Positions 13,546 through 20,852 are shown, numbered from the stretch's first letter. The stretch is 22,251 nt of DNA from Dehalococcoidia bacterium (GCA_023228765.1 JALOAM010000033.1:1-22251), one strand, 5' to 3'. A program made the numbers and translations. The notes: a model not told the origin generated them from the sequence alone.

Positions 13546-14939
13546 TCGGCGGCCATGCGCTCGGCCTTCTCCACGGCCATCTCGATGGTGCCGACCATGT
13601 AGAAGGCCTGCTCCGGCAGCGAGTCGTGCTTGCCTTCGAGGATCTCCTTGAAGCCGCGCACGGTCTCGGCGACCGGGACGTACTGACCCGGGGTGCCGGT
13701 GAACTGCTCCGCCACGAACATCGGCTGCGACAGGAAGCGGTCGATGCGGCGCGCGCGCGCCACGACACGCTTGTCGTCGTCCGACAGCTCTTCGATGCCG
13801 AGGATGGCGATGATGTCCTGGAGGTCCTTGTACCGCTGGAGGGTCTGCACGACGCCTCGAGCGACGTCGTAGTGCTCCTGGCCCACGACCAGCGGGTCGA
13901 GGATGCGGGAGTTGGAGGTCAGCGGGGAGATGGCCGGGAACAGGCCCTGCTCCACGCGGCCACGGTCCAGCGTGACCGTCGCGTCCAGGTGGCCGAAGGT
14001 CGTCGCCACACCGGGGTCGGTGTAGTCGTCCGCCGGCACGTAGATGGCCTGGAAGGACGTGATGGAGCCCTTCTTCGTGGAGGTGATGCGTTCCTCCAGG
14101 ATGCCGATCTCGGAGGCCAGCGTCGGCTGGTAACCCACGGCGGACGGCATCCGGCCGAGGAGGGCGGACACCTCCATGCCGGCGAGGGTGTAGCGGTAGA
14201 TGTTGTCCACGAAGAAGAGGACGTCCAGGCCCTCCTCGTCACGGAAGTACTCGGCCATGGTCAGGCCGGTGAGGGCGATGCGGAGGCGCACGCCGGGCGG
14301 CTCGTTCATCTGGCCGTAGACGAGGGCGGTCTTGTCGAGCACCCCGTTCTCTTCCATCTCGTGCCAGAGGTCGTTGCCCTCGCGGGAGCGCTCGCCCACG
14401 CCGGCGAACACGGACAGACCACCGTGCTCGCGGGCGAGGTTTCGGATGAGCTCGGTGTTGGTCACGGTCTTGCCGGTGCCGGCGCCACCGAACAGGCCGA
14501 CCTTACCGCCGCGGGCGAGGGGGGCGACCAGGTCAACGACCTTGATGCCCGTCTCCAGCATCTGGGCGGTGGTCTCCTGCTCCGAGTAGTCCGGGGCGGA
14601 GCGGTGGATCGGCATGCGGACGGCGTCGTCCGGGACGGCCTCGCCCGGGTCGATCGGAGTGCCGGTCACATTGAAGATGCGGCCGAGGGTGATGCGGCCG
14701 ACGGGCACGCGGATCGGAGCGCCGGTGTCCTCCGCTTTCGCGCCACGCGGCAGGCCGTCCGTGGAGTCCAGCGTGAGGGCGCGCACCCAGTTGTTGCCCA
14801 GGTGCTGCTGCACCTCGGCAACGAGGGGCTTGCCCTGGAGGTCAACGTTCAGAGCGTTGTAGATGCCGGGGAGCTCACCCGTGGGGAACTCCACGTCGAT
14901 GACGGTACCGATGACCCGGCGAACGTACCCAGTTGCCAT
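13533..14939 (-). CDS. atpD: ATP synthase F1 subunit beta
   Basis: This 468-residue catalytic subunit is of normal length. Motifs in order are the P-loop GGAGTGKT (residues 151-158), the catalytic Glu in GVGERSREGND, the Walker-B-like LFFVDNIYRYT, EVSALLGRMPSAVGYQPTLASEIG, STKKGSITSFQAIYVPADD, and the DELSEED-type loop EELSDDDKRVVARARRI. The C-terminal part contains FVAEQFTGTPGQYV. The P-loop has Thr where nearly all beta subunits have Val (GGAGVGKT), and FFVDNIYRYTLAG has several conservative changes. The key Lys, Thr, Glu and Arg are retained, so it should be active. The ATG at 14939 has GGGAGG five bases upstream, preceded by a mini-hairpin CGCC-GTAA-GGCG. It lies between atpG and atpC. 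Confidence 0.98.
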   Translation of the reverse strand: MATGYVRRVIGTVIDVEFPTGELPGIYNALNVDLQGKPLVAEVQQHLGNNWVRALTLDSTDGLPRGAKAEDTGAPIRVPVGRITLGRIFNVTGTPIDPGEAVPDDAVRMPIHRSAPDYSEQETTAQMLETGIKVVDLVAPLARGGKVGLFGGAGTGKTVTNTELIRNLAREHGGLSVFAGVGERSREGNDLWHEMEENGVLDKTALVYGQMNEPPGVRLRIALTGLTMAEYFRDEEGLDVLFFVDNIYRYTLAGMEVSALLGRMPSAVGYQPTLASEIGILEERITSTKKGSITSFQAIYVPADDYTDPGVATTFGHLDATVTLDRGRVEQGLFPAISPLTSNSRILDPLVVGQEHYDVARGVVQTLQRYKDLQDIIAILGIEELSDDDKRVVARARRIDRFLSQPMFVAEQFTGTPGQYVPVAETVRGFKEILEGKHDSLPEQAFYMVGTIEMAVEKAERMAAEDAA

Positions 14940-14977
14940 ATCAGCCTCCCGCCTTACGGCGTGTTTCCAGTATCTGT

Positions 14978-15874
14978 CTAGCTCGCCTCGAGCGCCGCCA
15001 CCCCACCGACCAGGTCGAGGAGCTCGGCGGTGATGCTCTCCTGGCGAGCCTTGTTGTAGGCAAGGGTGAGGTCGCTCGCCATCTCGTTCGCGGCGTCCGT
15101 CGCCTGCCGCATGGCGACCATGCGGGCGGACTGCTCAGAGGCGCGAGCCTCCAGGATGGCCGCGTAGACCTGCATCTCGACGAACCTCGGCAGCAGCGTG
15201 TTCAGCAGCGCGGCCGGCGACGGCTCGATGATGAACTCCACGTTGGAGGCCACGTCCGCGCCCTCCTCGGAGGCGGGCGGCTCGATCGGCAGGATCTGGA
15301 TCGTGGTCGGCCGCTGGACCGCGGCGTTCACGAACCGCTGGTAGCCGATGATCACCTTGTCGACCTTCCCGGAGAGGAAGTCCTCCATGATGATCCGCGC
15401 GATCGGGCGGACATCCTCGAAGTTCGGGAAGTCGCCCAGCTCGGAGAAGTCCGCCACCAGGTCCATGCCGGCCCGGCGGAAGAAGTCGCGCCCCTTGCGG
15501 CCGACCGGCAGCACGGCCACACGCTCCACGTCCGGCTGGTACTGCAGGAGCAGCGCCGCACCGGCGCGGTTCATGTTGCCGTTCAGGCCACCCGCCAGCC
15601 CTCGGTCCGCGGTGATGTGGACGTAGAGGACGGACTTGACCGGGCGGCTCTCCAGCAACGGGTGCGAGTGCTCGGACCCCTCGCCGGTCCCTGCCGCGAG
15701 GCGGGAGAGGACAGCGATCATCTGCTGGGCGTACGGACGTGCCCGCAGCGCGTTGTCCTGCGCGCGGCGCATCTTGGAGGCCGCCACGAGCTCCATGGCC
15801 CGCGTGACCTTGGCTGTGCTTCCGACCGACCGAATGCGGTCGCGGATGGCTCGTACGCTGCCGCCGCCCGCCAT
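14978..15874 (-). CDS. atpG: ATP synthase F1 subunit gamma
   Basis: This 298-residue central rotor subunit has two conserved ends. The N-terminal helix shows IRDRIRSVGSTAKVTRAMELVAASKMRRAQ. The C-terminal helix shows EARASEQSARMVAMRQATDAANEM and LTLAYNKARQESITAEL, which insert into the alpha3-beta3 ring. In the middle, HITADRGLAGGLNGNMNR is the family signature region (usually TSDRGLCGGLN); the usual Cys is Ala here. The start at 15874 has AGAGGAAG about nine bases upstream. It is 52 bases after atpA and 38 bases before atpD. Confidence 0.97.
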   Translation of the reverse strand: MAGGGSVRAIRDRIRSVGSTAKVTRAMELVAASKMRRAQDNALRARPYAQQMIAVLSRLAAGTGEGSEHSHPLLESRPVKSVLYVHITADRGLAGGLNGNMNRAGAALLLQYQPDVERVAVLPVGRKGRDFFRRAGMDLVADFSELGDFPNFEDVRPIARIIMEDFLSGKVDKVIIGYQRFVNAAVQRPTTIQILPIEPPASEEGADVASNVEFIIEPSPAALLNTLLPRFVEMQVYAAILEARASEQSARMVAMRQATDAANEMASDLTLAYNKARQESITAELLDLVGGVAALEAS

Positions 15875-15926
15875 GTCGTGTCTCTTCCTCTAGCCCGTCG
15901 TGGTCTGCTCGCGGAGGCCTCGGCGC

Positions 15927-17456
15927 CTAGTAGGCGACCGAGCCCTTGAAGTCCGCGACCGCCTGACGGATCGCCGTCTCGTCGTCCTCGGTCAGGTCGC
16001 CGGAGGACGTGATGCGGTTCACCAGGTCCTGGTTGCCGGCAGCCATGAACTCGTGGAAGGCCTTCTCGAAGTCCAGGACCTTCTCCACCGGCACGTCGTC
16101 CAGCAGGCCGTTGACGCCCGCGTAGAGGATCGTGACCTGCTGGCCCAGGGACAGCGGCTGGAACTGCGGCTGCTTCAGCAGCTCAGTCAGGCGCGCGCCA
16201 CGGTTCAGCTGGCGGCGAGTCGCGGCGTCGAGGTCCTCGGTGCCGAACTGCGCGAACGCCTGCAGCTCGCGGTACTGCGAGAGGTCGATGCGGAGGGTAC
16301 CCGCGACCTTCTTCATCGCCTTCGTCTGGGCCTTACCACCCACGCGCGACACCGAGATGCCGGGGTTGGTGGCCGGGCGGATGCCCTGGTTGAATAGGTC
16401 CAGCTCCAGGAAGATCTGGCCGTCCGTGATGGAGATGACGTTCGTCGGGATGTAGGCCGACACGTCGCCGGCCTGCGTCTCGATGATCGGCAGGGCCGTG
16501 ACGGACCCACCACCGAGCTCGGCGGTCACGCGGGCCGCGCGCTCCAGCAGGCGGGAGTGCAGGTAGAAGACGTCGCCCGGGTACGCCTCGCGGCCCGGGG
16601 GGCGCCGGAGAAGCAGGGAGACCTCGCGGTACGCCCAGGCGTGCTTGGTCAGGTCGTCGTAGACGACAAGGACGTCACGGCCGTTGGCCATGAAGTACTC
16701 GGACATCGCGGCGCCGGCGTACGGGGCCAGGTACTGGAGCGCCGCGGACTCGGACGCCGCGGCGGAGACGACGATGGTGTGCTCCAACGCGCCGAACTGC
16801 TCCAGGACGCCCACGTTCTGGGCGACCTTGGCTTCCTTCTGGCCGACGGCGACGTAGATGCAGATCACGCCACTGCCGCGCTGGTTGATGATCGCGTCGA
16901 TGCCGATGGCGGTCTTGCCGATCGAGCGGTCGCCGATGATCAGCTCTCGCTGACCGCGGCCGAGCGGGATCATGGCGTCGATGGCCTTGATGCCGGTCTG
17001 CAGGGGCTGGTTCACCTCGACACGGTCCACCACGCCGGGAGCGATGCGCTCCACCGGGTAGGTCGCCGCGGCGTTAATGGGGCCCTTGCCGTCGATCGGG
17101 TCGCCGAGGGCGTTGACCACGCGGCCGAGCAGCGCGTCACCGACGGGGACGGAGGCAACCTGGCCGGTGGTGCGGACTTCCGCACCTTCCTTGATGGCCG
17201 TTGGGTCGCCCATGATGATGGCGCCGACCGTCTCCTCTTCGAGGTTCAGGGCGAGGCCTCGGATGGGGCGGCCCTGCTCATCGTTCACGTTGAACTCGAT
17301 GAGCTCGGAGGTCAGGCACTCACCGAGACCGTGGATCTGGGCGATGCCGTCACCGGTCTCGATCACCGTACCCACGTTCGTGGCGGTCGCGGTGGTATCG
17401 AAGTTCTCGATCTGCTCGCGGAGGATCGAGGCGATCTCTTCTGCTCGTACGGCCAT
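15927..17456 (-). CDS. atpA: ATP synthase F1 subunit alpha
   Basis: This 509-residue non-catalytic nucleotide-binding subunit is of normal length. It has the N-terminal helix EEIASILREQIENF, a beta-barrel domain (GIAQIHGLG), the P-loop GDRSIGKT at residues 175-182, VVYDDLTKHAWAYREVSLLLRRPPGREAYPGDVFYLHSRLLERAA, and the C-terminal helical domain. The P-loop differs from the nearly universal GDRQTGKT at two positions. The arginine finger region (NPGISVSRVGG) is present. The ATG at 17456 has GAGGGTG five bases upstream. It follows atpH after 93 bases that contain a stable hairpin, and precedes atpG by 52 bases. Confidence 0.98.
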   Translation of the reverse strand: MAVRAEEIASILREQIENFDTTATATNVGTVIETGDGIAQIHGLGECLTSELIEFNVNDEQGRPIRGLALNLEEETVGAIIMGDPTAIKEGAEVRTTGQVASVPVGDALLGRVVNALGDPIDGKGPINAAATYPVERIAPGVVDRVEVNQPLQTGIKAIDAMIPLGRGQRELIIGDRSIGKTAIGIDAIINQRGSGVICIYVAVGQKEAKVAQNVGVLEQFGALEHTIVVSAAASESAALQYLAPYAGAAMSEYFMANGRDVLVVYDDLTKHAWAYREVSLLLRRPPGREAYPGDVFYLHSRLLERAARVTAELGGGSVTALPIIETQAGDVSAYIPTNVISITDGQIFLELDLFNQGIRPATNPGISVSRVGGKAQTKAMKKVAGTLRIDLSQYRELQAFAQFGTEDLDAATRRQLNRGARLTELLKQPQFQPLSLGQQVTILYAGVNGLLDDVPVEKVLDFEKAFHEFMAAGNQDLVNRITSSGDLTEDDETAIRQAVADFKGSVAY

Positions 17457-17471
17457 CGGTCACCCTCGTTC

Positions 17472-17501
17472 CCGTCGCCCGGCCCTGTGCGGCCGGGACG
17501 G
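17472..17501 (-). promoter_or_regulatory. Hairpin in the atpH-atpA gap
   Basis: CCCGGCC (17478-17484) pairs with GGCCGGG (17491-17497) around loop CTGTGC. An outer CCGT/ACGG adds four pairs after a two-base bulge. It stands 16 bases before atpA in the transcript, just ahead of its ribosome site, so it could affect atpA translation or mRNA processing. Confidence 0.55.
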
Positions 17502-17549
17502 CGTGTGTTGTTCGGTCAGTGGCTCCCAGCTCCCGGCGGACCGGGCGGG

Positions 17550-18098
17550 CTAGGAGGCCGCGCGCTCCAGCGACGAGCGCAGCTCCTGGAGCCGCGCGCG
17601 CGTGGAACCATCCAGCATCTGGTCGCCGATGCGGATCGTGATGCCGCCCATGATGGCGGGATCCACACGGGTCTCCAGCTCGACCTGGCTGCGGCCCGTC
17701 TCCGAGACGATCCGCTGCCGGACGCGCTCCAGCCGGTCCGCGTCCAGGGGCACCGCGGTGGTGACCACGGCCCGCAGGACGCCGCGCTCCTCGTCCGCGA
17801 GTTCGCGGAGGTAGGAGGCGATGGACGGCCCGAGCGACAGGCGCGCCTTCCGCCGCAGCAGACGGAAGACGTTCAACTGCTTCTCGTTCGCGCTCGGCAG
17901 GACGCGCCGGATGATCGCGACAAGCTTCTCGTCCGTCATCCCGTCTGCCTGCAGCGCTTCGACAAACCGCGACTCAGCCGTGAGCCCTTCGAGGGCGTCC
18001 GCGAACTCGAGCCATGCGTCGAGGTCGTCGTCCGTCCGGGCGATATCCATGATCGCCAGGGCGTACCGGCGGCCGGCCACGTCACGGGTGTCGGGCAT
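17550..18098 (-). CDS. atpH: ATP synthase F1 subunit delta
   Basis: This 182-residue peripheral-stalk subunit caps F1 and binds subunit b. The N-terminal helical domain begins AGRRYALAIMDIA. The C-terminal part contains VTTAVPLDADRLERVRQRI and the family signature GGITIRIGDQMLDGSTRARLQELRSSL. It is of typical length. Its ATG shares one base with the atpF stop (TAATG), which implies translational coupling. It is followed by a 93-base gap with a hairpin before atpA. Confidence 0.95.
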   Translation of the reverse strand: MPDTRDVAGRRYALAIMDIARTDDDLDAWLEFADALEGLTAESRFVEALQADGMTDEKLVAIIRRVLPSANEKQLNVFRLLRRKARLSLGPSIASYLRELADEERGVLRAVVTTAVPLDADRLERVRQRIVSETGRSQVELETRVDPAIMGGITIRIGDQMLDGSTRARLQELRSSLERAAS

Positions 18099-18712
18099 TA
18101 GTTGCTTCCATCCCGGCCGAACGACGAGTTCACCAGGACCTCGTCGATCAGACGCTGGTGGGCGTCACGGTCGATCGACTGCCCCACCACTCGCTCGGCG
18201 GCGCGGACGGTCAGGTCCGCGAACTCCGCCCGGAGGGCCTGGATCGCCCGCTGGCTTTCCAGTTCCATCTCCGCGCGCGTCCGCTGCACGATCTGCTCCG
18301 CGTCCCGCCGGGCCTGCGTCTCCAGCTCCTCGCGAAGCCGGGCGGCAGTCTCCTGCGTGCGCTGGATCAGCTCGCGCCCCTCGGCACGGGCTTCTTCCAG
18401 GGCGCGGCGGGACTCTTCCTGGCTCGCCTCGGCAGCGTCGGCTGCTCGCTCGGAGGCCTGCAGGCCCTCCTCGATCCGGCGCTTCCGCTCGTCCACCACC
18501 TTCATGATGGGCTTGAACAGGAAGAGCCGCAGGACGATCAGGAGGATCGTGAAGTTGACGAGCTGGGCGATCAGGCCTGGCAGGTTGACGCCCAGGGCGG
18601 CGATGCCGCCGGACGACTCCGCCGCACCTGCGGACGCAGGCGCAGCCGCCAACAGGCCGCCGACCACCAGGGCCGCGCCCCATCGGGGACTGACAGACTT
18701 CAGCGTCTTCAC
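18098..18712 (-). CDS. atpF: ATP synthase F0 subunit b with N-terminal signal-like extension
   Basis: This 204-residue stator subunit has the usual membrane helix at about 43-66 (NLPGLIAQLVNFTILLIVLRLFLFKPIM) followed by a long charged helix (about 70-190) rich in Glu, Arg and Ala, the b-subunit coiled coil. Before it there is an extra hydrophobic segment at 11-25 ending in APASAGA, which looks like a cleavable signal peptide. Many b subunits lack this and are about 160 residues. The GTG at 18712 has GAGGAG seven bases upstream; an internal start would lack such a site. It overlaps atpH by one base. A 106-base gap with a strong hairpin separates it from atpE. Confidence 0.93.
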   Translation of the reverse strand: MKTLKSVSPRWGAALVVGGLLAAAPASAGAAESSGGIAALGVNLPGLIAQLVNFTILLIVLRLFLFKPIMKVVDERKRRIEEGLQASERAADAAEASQEESRRALEEARAEGRELIQRTQETAARLREELETQARRDAEQIVQRTRAEMELESQRAIQALRAEFADLTVRAAERVVGQSIDRDAHQRLIDEVLVNSSFGRDGSN

Positions 18713-18742
18713 TGGCTCGCTCCTCGCCGGGATGGATGTCCT

Positions 18743-18782
18743 GCGCGGCCGGTGGGGTCAGGGTACGACCCCACCGGCGCGC
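18743..18782 (-). promoter_or_regulatory. Very strong hairpin in the atpE-atpF gap
   Basis: GCCGGTGGGGTC (18748-18759) pairs perfectly with GACCCCACCGGC (18767-18778) around a seven-base loop. Four more pairs (GCGC/GCGC) follow after a one-base bulge. In the transcript it lies 36 bases after the atpE stop and 30 bases before atpF. There is no T-run, so a full terminator is unlikely. It fits an RNase barrier or partial attenuator that would raise atpE mRNA over the downstream genes. Confidence 0.75.
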
Positions 18783-18818
18783 GGAGTGTCATCCGCGAAT
18801 GTGCCTCGGACCCGTCTC

Positions 18819-19151
18819 CTAGAAGACGAAGCCGATGAGGATGGCGACCACCAGGGCGTAAATACCGATGGCCTCGGCGAACGCCACGGTCAGGATCATG
18901 TTGGTCTGGATCGCGCCGGCAGCCTCCGGGTTGCGGCCCAGGGACTCCATCGCCTTGCCACCGATCCAGCCGATGCCGAGGGCCGGCCCGATGGAGCCGA
19001 TGCCCATGGCGAAGGCCGCCGCGGCGAACTTGGCGGCTGATTCCGTGGACACGTTGTCCGCGGCAGCCTCCTGCGCGCCGGCAACGCCGGTCAGCATCAG
19101 GAACAGCGCGGAACCGATCGTCCCGGCGATCAGCAGGCGTGCAATCTTCAT
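18819..19151 (-). CDS. atpE: ATP synthase F0 subunit c with N-terminal signal peptide
   Basis: This 110-residue proteolipid forms the rotating c-ring. Residues 1-26 look like a signal peptide: Lys/Arg start, hydrophobic core LLIAGTIGSALFLMLTG, then VAGA before QEAA. The remaining ~84 residues match normal c subunits: helix 1 AMGIGSIGPALGIGWIGGKAMESL, polar loop RNPEAAG (73-79), and helix 2 with the ion-binding Glu93 in FAEAIGIYALVV. Glu93 is followed by Ala, not Ser/Thr, and helix 1 has Ile where Na+ types have Gln, so proton coupling is expected. GGAGGAA six bases before the ATG is the best ribosome site in the operon, as expected for a subunit needed in 8-17 copies. Signal-bearing c subunits are known from Aquifex. 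Confidence 0.96.
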   Translation of the reverse strand: MKIARLLIAGTIGSALFLMLTGVAGAQEAAADNVSTESAAKFAAAAFAMGIGSIGPALGIGWIGGKAMESLGRNPEAAGAIQTNMILTVAFAEAIGIYALVVAILIGFVF

Positions 19152-19225
19152 CTGCGTTTCCTCCCTGGTGCCTCCTCCGCTTCCGGCGGAAAAGGGCTCA
19201 CGGATGACTCACTAACTGAACGTGA

Positions 19226-20422
19226 CTAGTGCGCGGTCGCATGCTCCGCGTCGTGCCCACCATGACCCTCGTCGTGGTCGTCTCCGTGGTGGGAGACGGC
19301 CGTCACGGCGAACACCGTGGTGAGCATTGCGAAGACGAACGCCTGGATGAGGCCGACGAAGAGTTCCAGGCCGTAGAACGCGTCCACCAGGACGAACGGC
19401 ACCAGGAACGTCATCATCAGGAGCAGGACCTCGCCGGCGAAGATGTTGCCGAAGAGTCGGAAGGTGAACGACACGATCCGGCTGAACTCCGACACCAGCT
19501 CCAGCAGACCGACGAACACGTCGATCAGCCCCATGGGCCCCTTCTTGATCGCGCTGAACGCGAAGAACTTCTTGAGGTAGCCCGGGCCGAGGGACTGGAG
19601 GCCCCAGAACTCAACGAAGATGAAGGAGAAGATGGCGATCGCGAGCGGCGCCGTGATGTCCGTCATCACGGACCGGAAGTACGGCGCCAGGATGCCGGAG
19701 AACCGGCCGTCCGTCGTGCGCTCGAACTCCTGGGCTTCCGCGGCCGCCATCGAGGCCTCACCGGCGCCGGCCGGCACCGCGGAGACGAGTGCCTGGCTCC
19801 CCGATCCGAGGGCGGCCCCATGGCTCTCCCCGGTCGCGGTGCCCTCGGCGCCTTCCTCGTGCGACTCGCCCTCGGCGCCGTGTGACTCGAGCTCCACGCC
19901 CTCCGGGAGGAGTGCGTGGTCGCCCGCACCGAGGTCCACCGAGTCGGCCTGCAGCGGGATGAACGCGAGGTCGATGCCCGCGAAGGTGGTCTGCTCGAAG
20001 ACGGCCTGCGACTCACCGTGGTTGGGTTCCGGCACGCCGATGACGACGTTGATCGGGAGGAGGCCGAAGTAGTTGGAGATCAGGACGAAGAAGAAGATCG
20101 TGCCGACCAGGGGGAAGAAGCGGCGGCCGTTCTCGGGCCCGGCGACCTGCTCCACGATGCCGTAGAAGGCCATGACCATGGCCTCCACGTATCCGTACAC
20201 ACCGCTGGGGACCACGCTGGCCTTGCGGCCGACCGTGATCGCGACGATCACGAGGAACGCCACGACAAACCACGAGGTGAACATCGTGTTGGTGATGTCC
20301 ACGCCGGGGGCATGGAAGACCACCTCGGGGGCGACAATGATGGCGGGGGGCGGGAGCTTGAGGAAGACGAAGCCGACGACCATGAGAGCGATCACGGCGA
20401 GGGCGATGATGGCCGGCTTCAT
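19226..20422 (-). CDS. atpB: ATP synthase F0 subunit a with large acidic insertion and His-rich tail
   Basis: This 398-residue membrane subunit provides the proton half-channels. The essential Arg is Arg322 in FTFRLFGNIFAGE. Helices are visible at about 3-21, 48-64, 104-125, 255-273, 297-345 and 350-376. The protein is much longer than typical (about 230-270 residues) because some 120 residues (131-250), rich in Gly, Ala, Glu and His, separate NYFGLLPINVV from PYFRSVMTDITAPLAIA. By E. coli topology this loop faces outside. The C-terminus ends in a His/Asp/Glu-rich tail (377-398). The reading frame is clean throughout. The ATG shares four bases (ATGA) with the atpZ stop, and atpE follows after 74 bases. 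Confidence 0.95.
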   Translation of the reverse strand: MKPAIIALAVIALMVVGFVFLKLPPPAIIVAPEVVFHAPGVDITNTMFTSWFVVAFLVIVAITVGRKASVVPSGVYGYVEAMVMAFYGIVEQVAGPENGRRFFPLVGTIFFFVLISNYFGLLPINVVIGVPEPNHGESQAVFEQTTFAGIDLAFIPLQADSVDLGAGDHALLPEGVELESHGAEGESHEEGAEGTATGESHGAALGSGSQALVSAVPAGAGEASMAAAEAQEFERTTDGRFSGILAPYFRSVMTDITAPLAIAIFSFIFVEFWGLQSLGPGYLKKFFAFSAIKKGPMGLIDVFVGLLELVSEFSRIVSFTFRLFGNIFAGEVLLLMMTFLVPFVLVDAFYGLELFVGLIQAFVFAMLTTVFAVTAVSHHGDDHDEGHGGHDAEHATAH

Positions 20423-20637
20423 CCGCGCTTCCGTCCCGTCCGCTTCATGATGTCTCGCAGGCGCCGATAGGCGTCATAGAAACCGATCATCATTCCGACT
20501 ACGAGCAGCGCCAGCGTGAATGCTGGCTCCGTGTCCCATCGCGCGTCCAGCCAGCGTCCCAGCAACGCCCCTCCCACGATCCAGAAGACCAGGGAGAATC
20601 CGATGCCGACCAGACCGAACGCGGGCGACGTGAGCAC
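20419..20637 (-). CDS. atpZ: AtpZ/AtpI-like ATP synthase accessory protein
   Basis: This 72-residue protein has two hydrophobic segments (about residues 7-28 and 37-55) and the pattern GxxLGRWLDxxxDTEPAFTLxLLxxGxxxGFYDAYR, typical of the small AtpZ proteins that open many bacterial ATP synthase operons. Such proteins have been linked to F0 assembly or to ion transport; the role here is inferred. The start is a GTG at 20637, with AAGGG about nine bases upstream. Its TGA overlaps the atpB ATG. As the first gene of the operon it follows a candidate promoter and Rex operator. Confidence 0.85.
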   Translation of the reverse strand: MLTSPAFGLVGIGFSLVFWIVGGALLGRWLDARWDTEPAFTLALLVVGMMIGFYDAYRRLRDIMKRTGRKRG

Positions 20638-20680
20638 AGCCTGAACCCTTACCGAGCCCGCCGGTTCGAGGCCGAGCGGA

Positions 20681-20709
20681 ACCCTATCACCCCCAGATCA
20701 GTGGATCAA
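20681..20709 (-). promoter_or_regulatory. Candidate promoter of the ATP synthase operon
   Basis: On the minus strand TTGATC (rc of 20704-20709) and TAGGGT (rc of 20681-20686) are 17 bases apart. The -35 matches four of six consensus bases and the -10 three of six. The -35 lies in the loop of a short inverted repeat AGTGG/CCACT (20700-20714). Transcription would start near 20674, about 37 bases before atpZ. Confidence 0.45.
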
Positions 20710-20713
20710 CCAC

Positions 20714-20731
20714 TTGTGAGTGATTGCACGA
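20714..20731. promoter_or_regulatory. Rex operator upstream of the ATP synthase operon
   Basis: TTGTGAgtgattGCACGA matches the site in the rex promoter (8422-8439) at 15 of 18 positions, including TTGTG at one end and ATTGCACGA at the other. It resembles published Rex operators with TTGTGA half-sites. It lies five bases upstream of the candidate -35 box, a position suited to repression. The function is inferred from this match and from a rex gene in the same window. Confidence 0.65.
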
Positions 20732-20852
20732 AAGGCAACGAACTCACCCCCGGCTCACAATCGGCCCAGCCTGAGCCACGCTCGCCAGAGGTCGCCCAAG
20801 CGCCCTCGGAGGGTCTCCACGATATCTGGGAGGCATCAGACGGATTGCGAGG

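Noticed and set aside
20754..20760. A second Rex half-site (CTCACAA) upstream of the ATP synthase operon
   Set aside because: No symmetric partner is found; the complete site at 20714-20731 explains the signal better.
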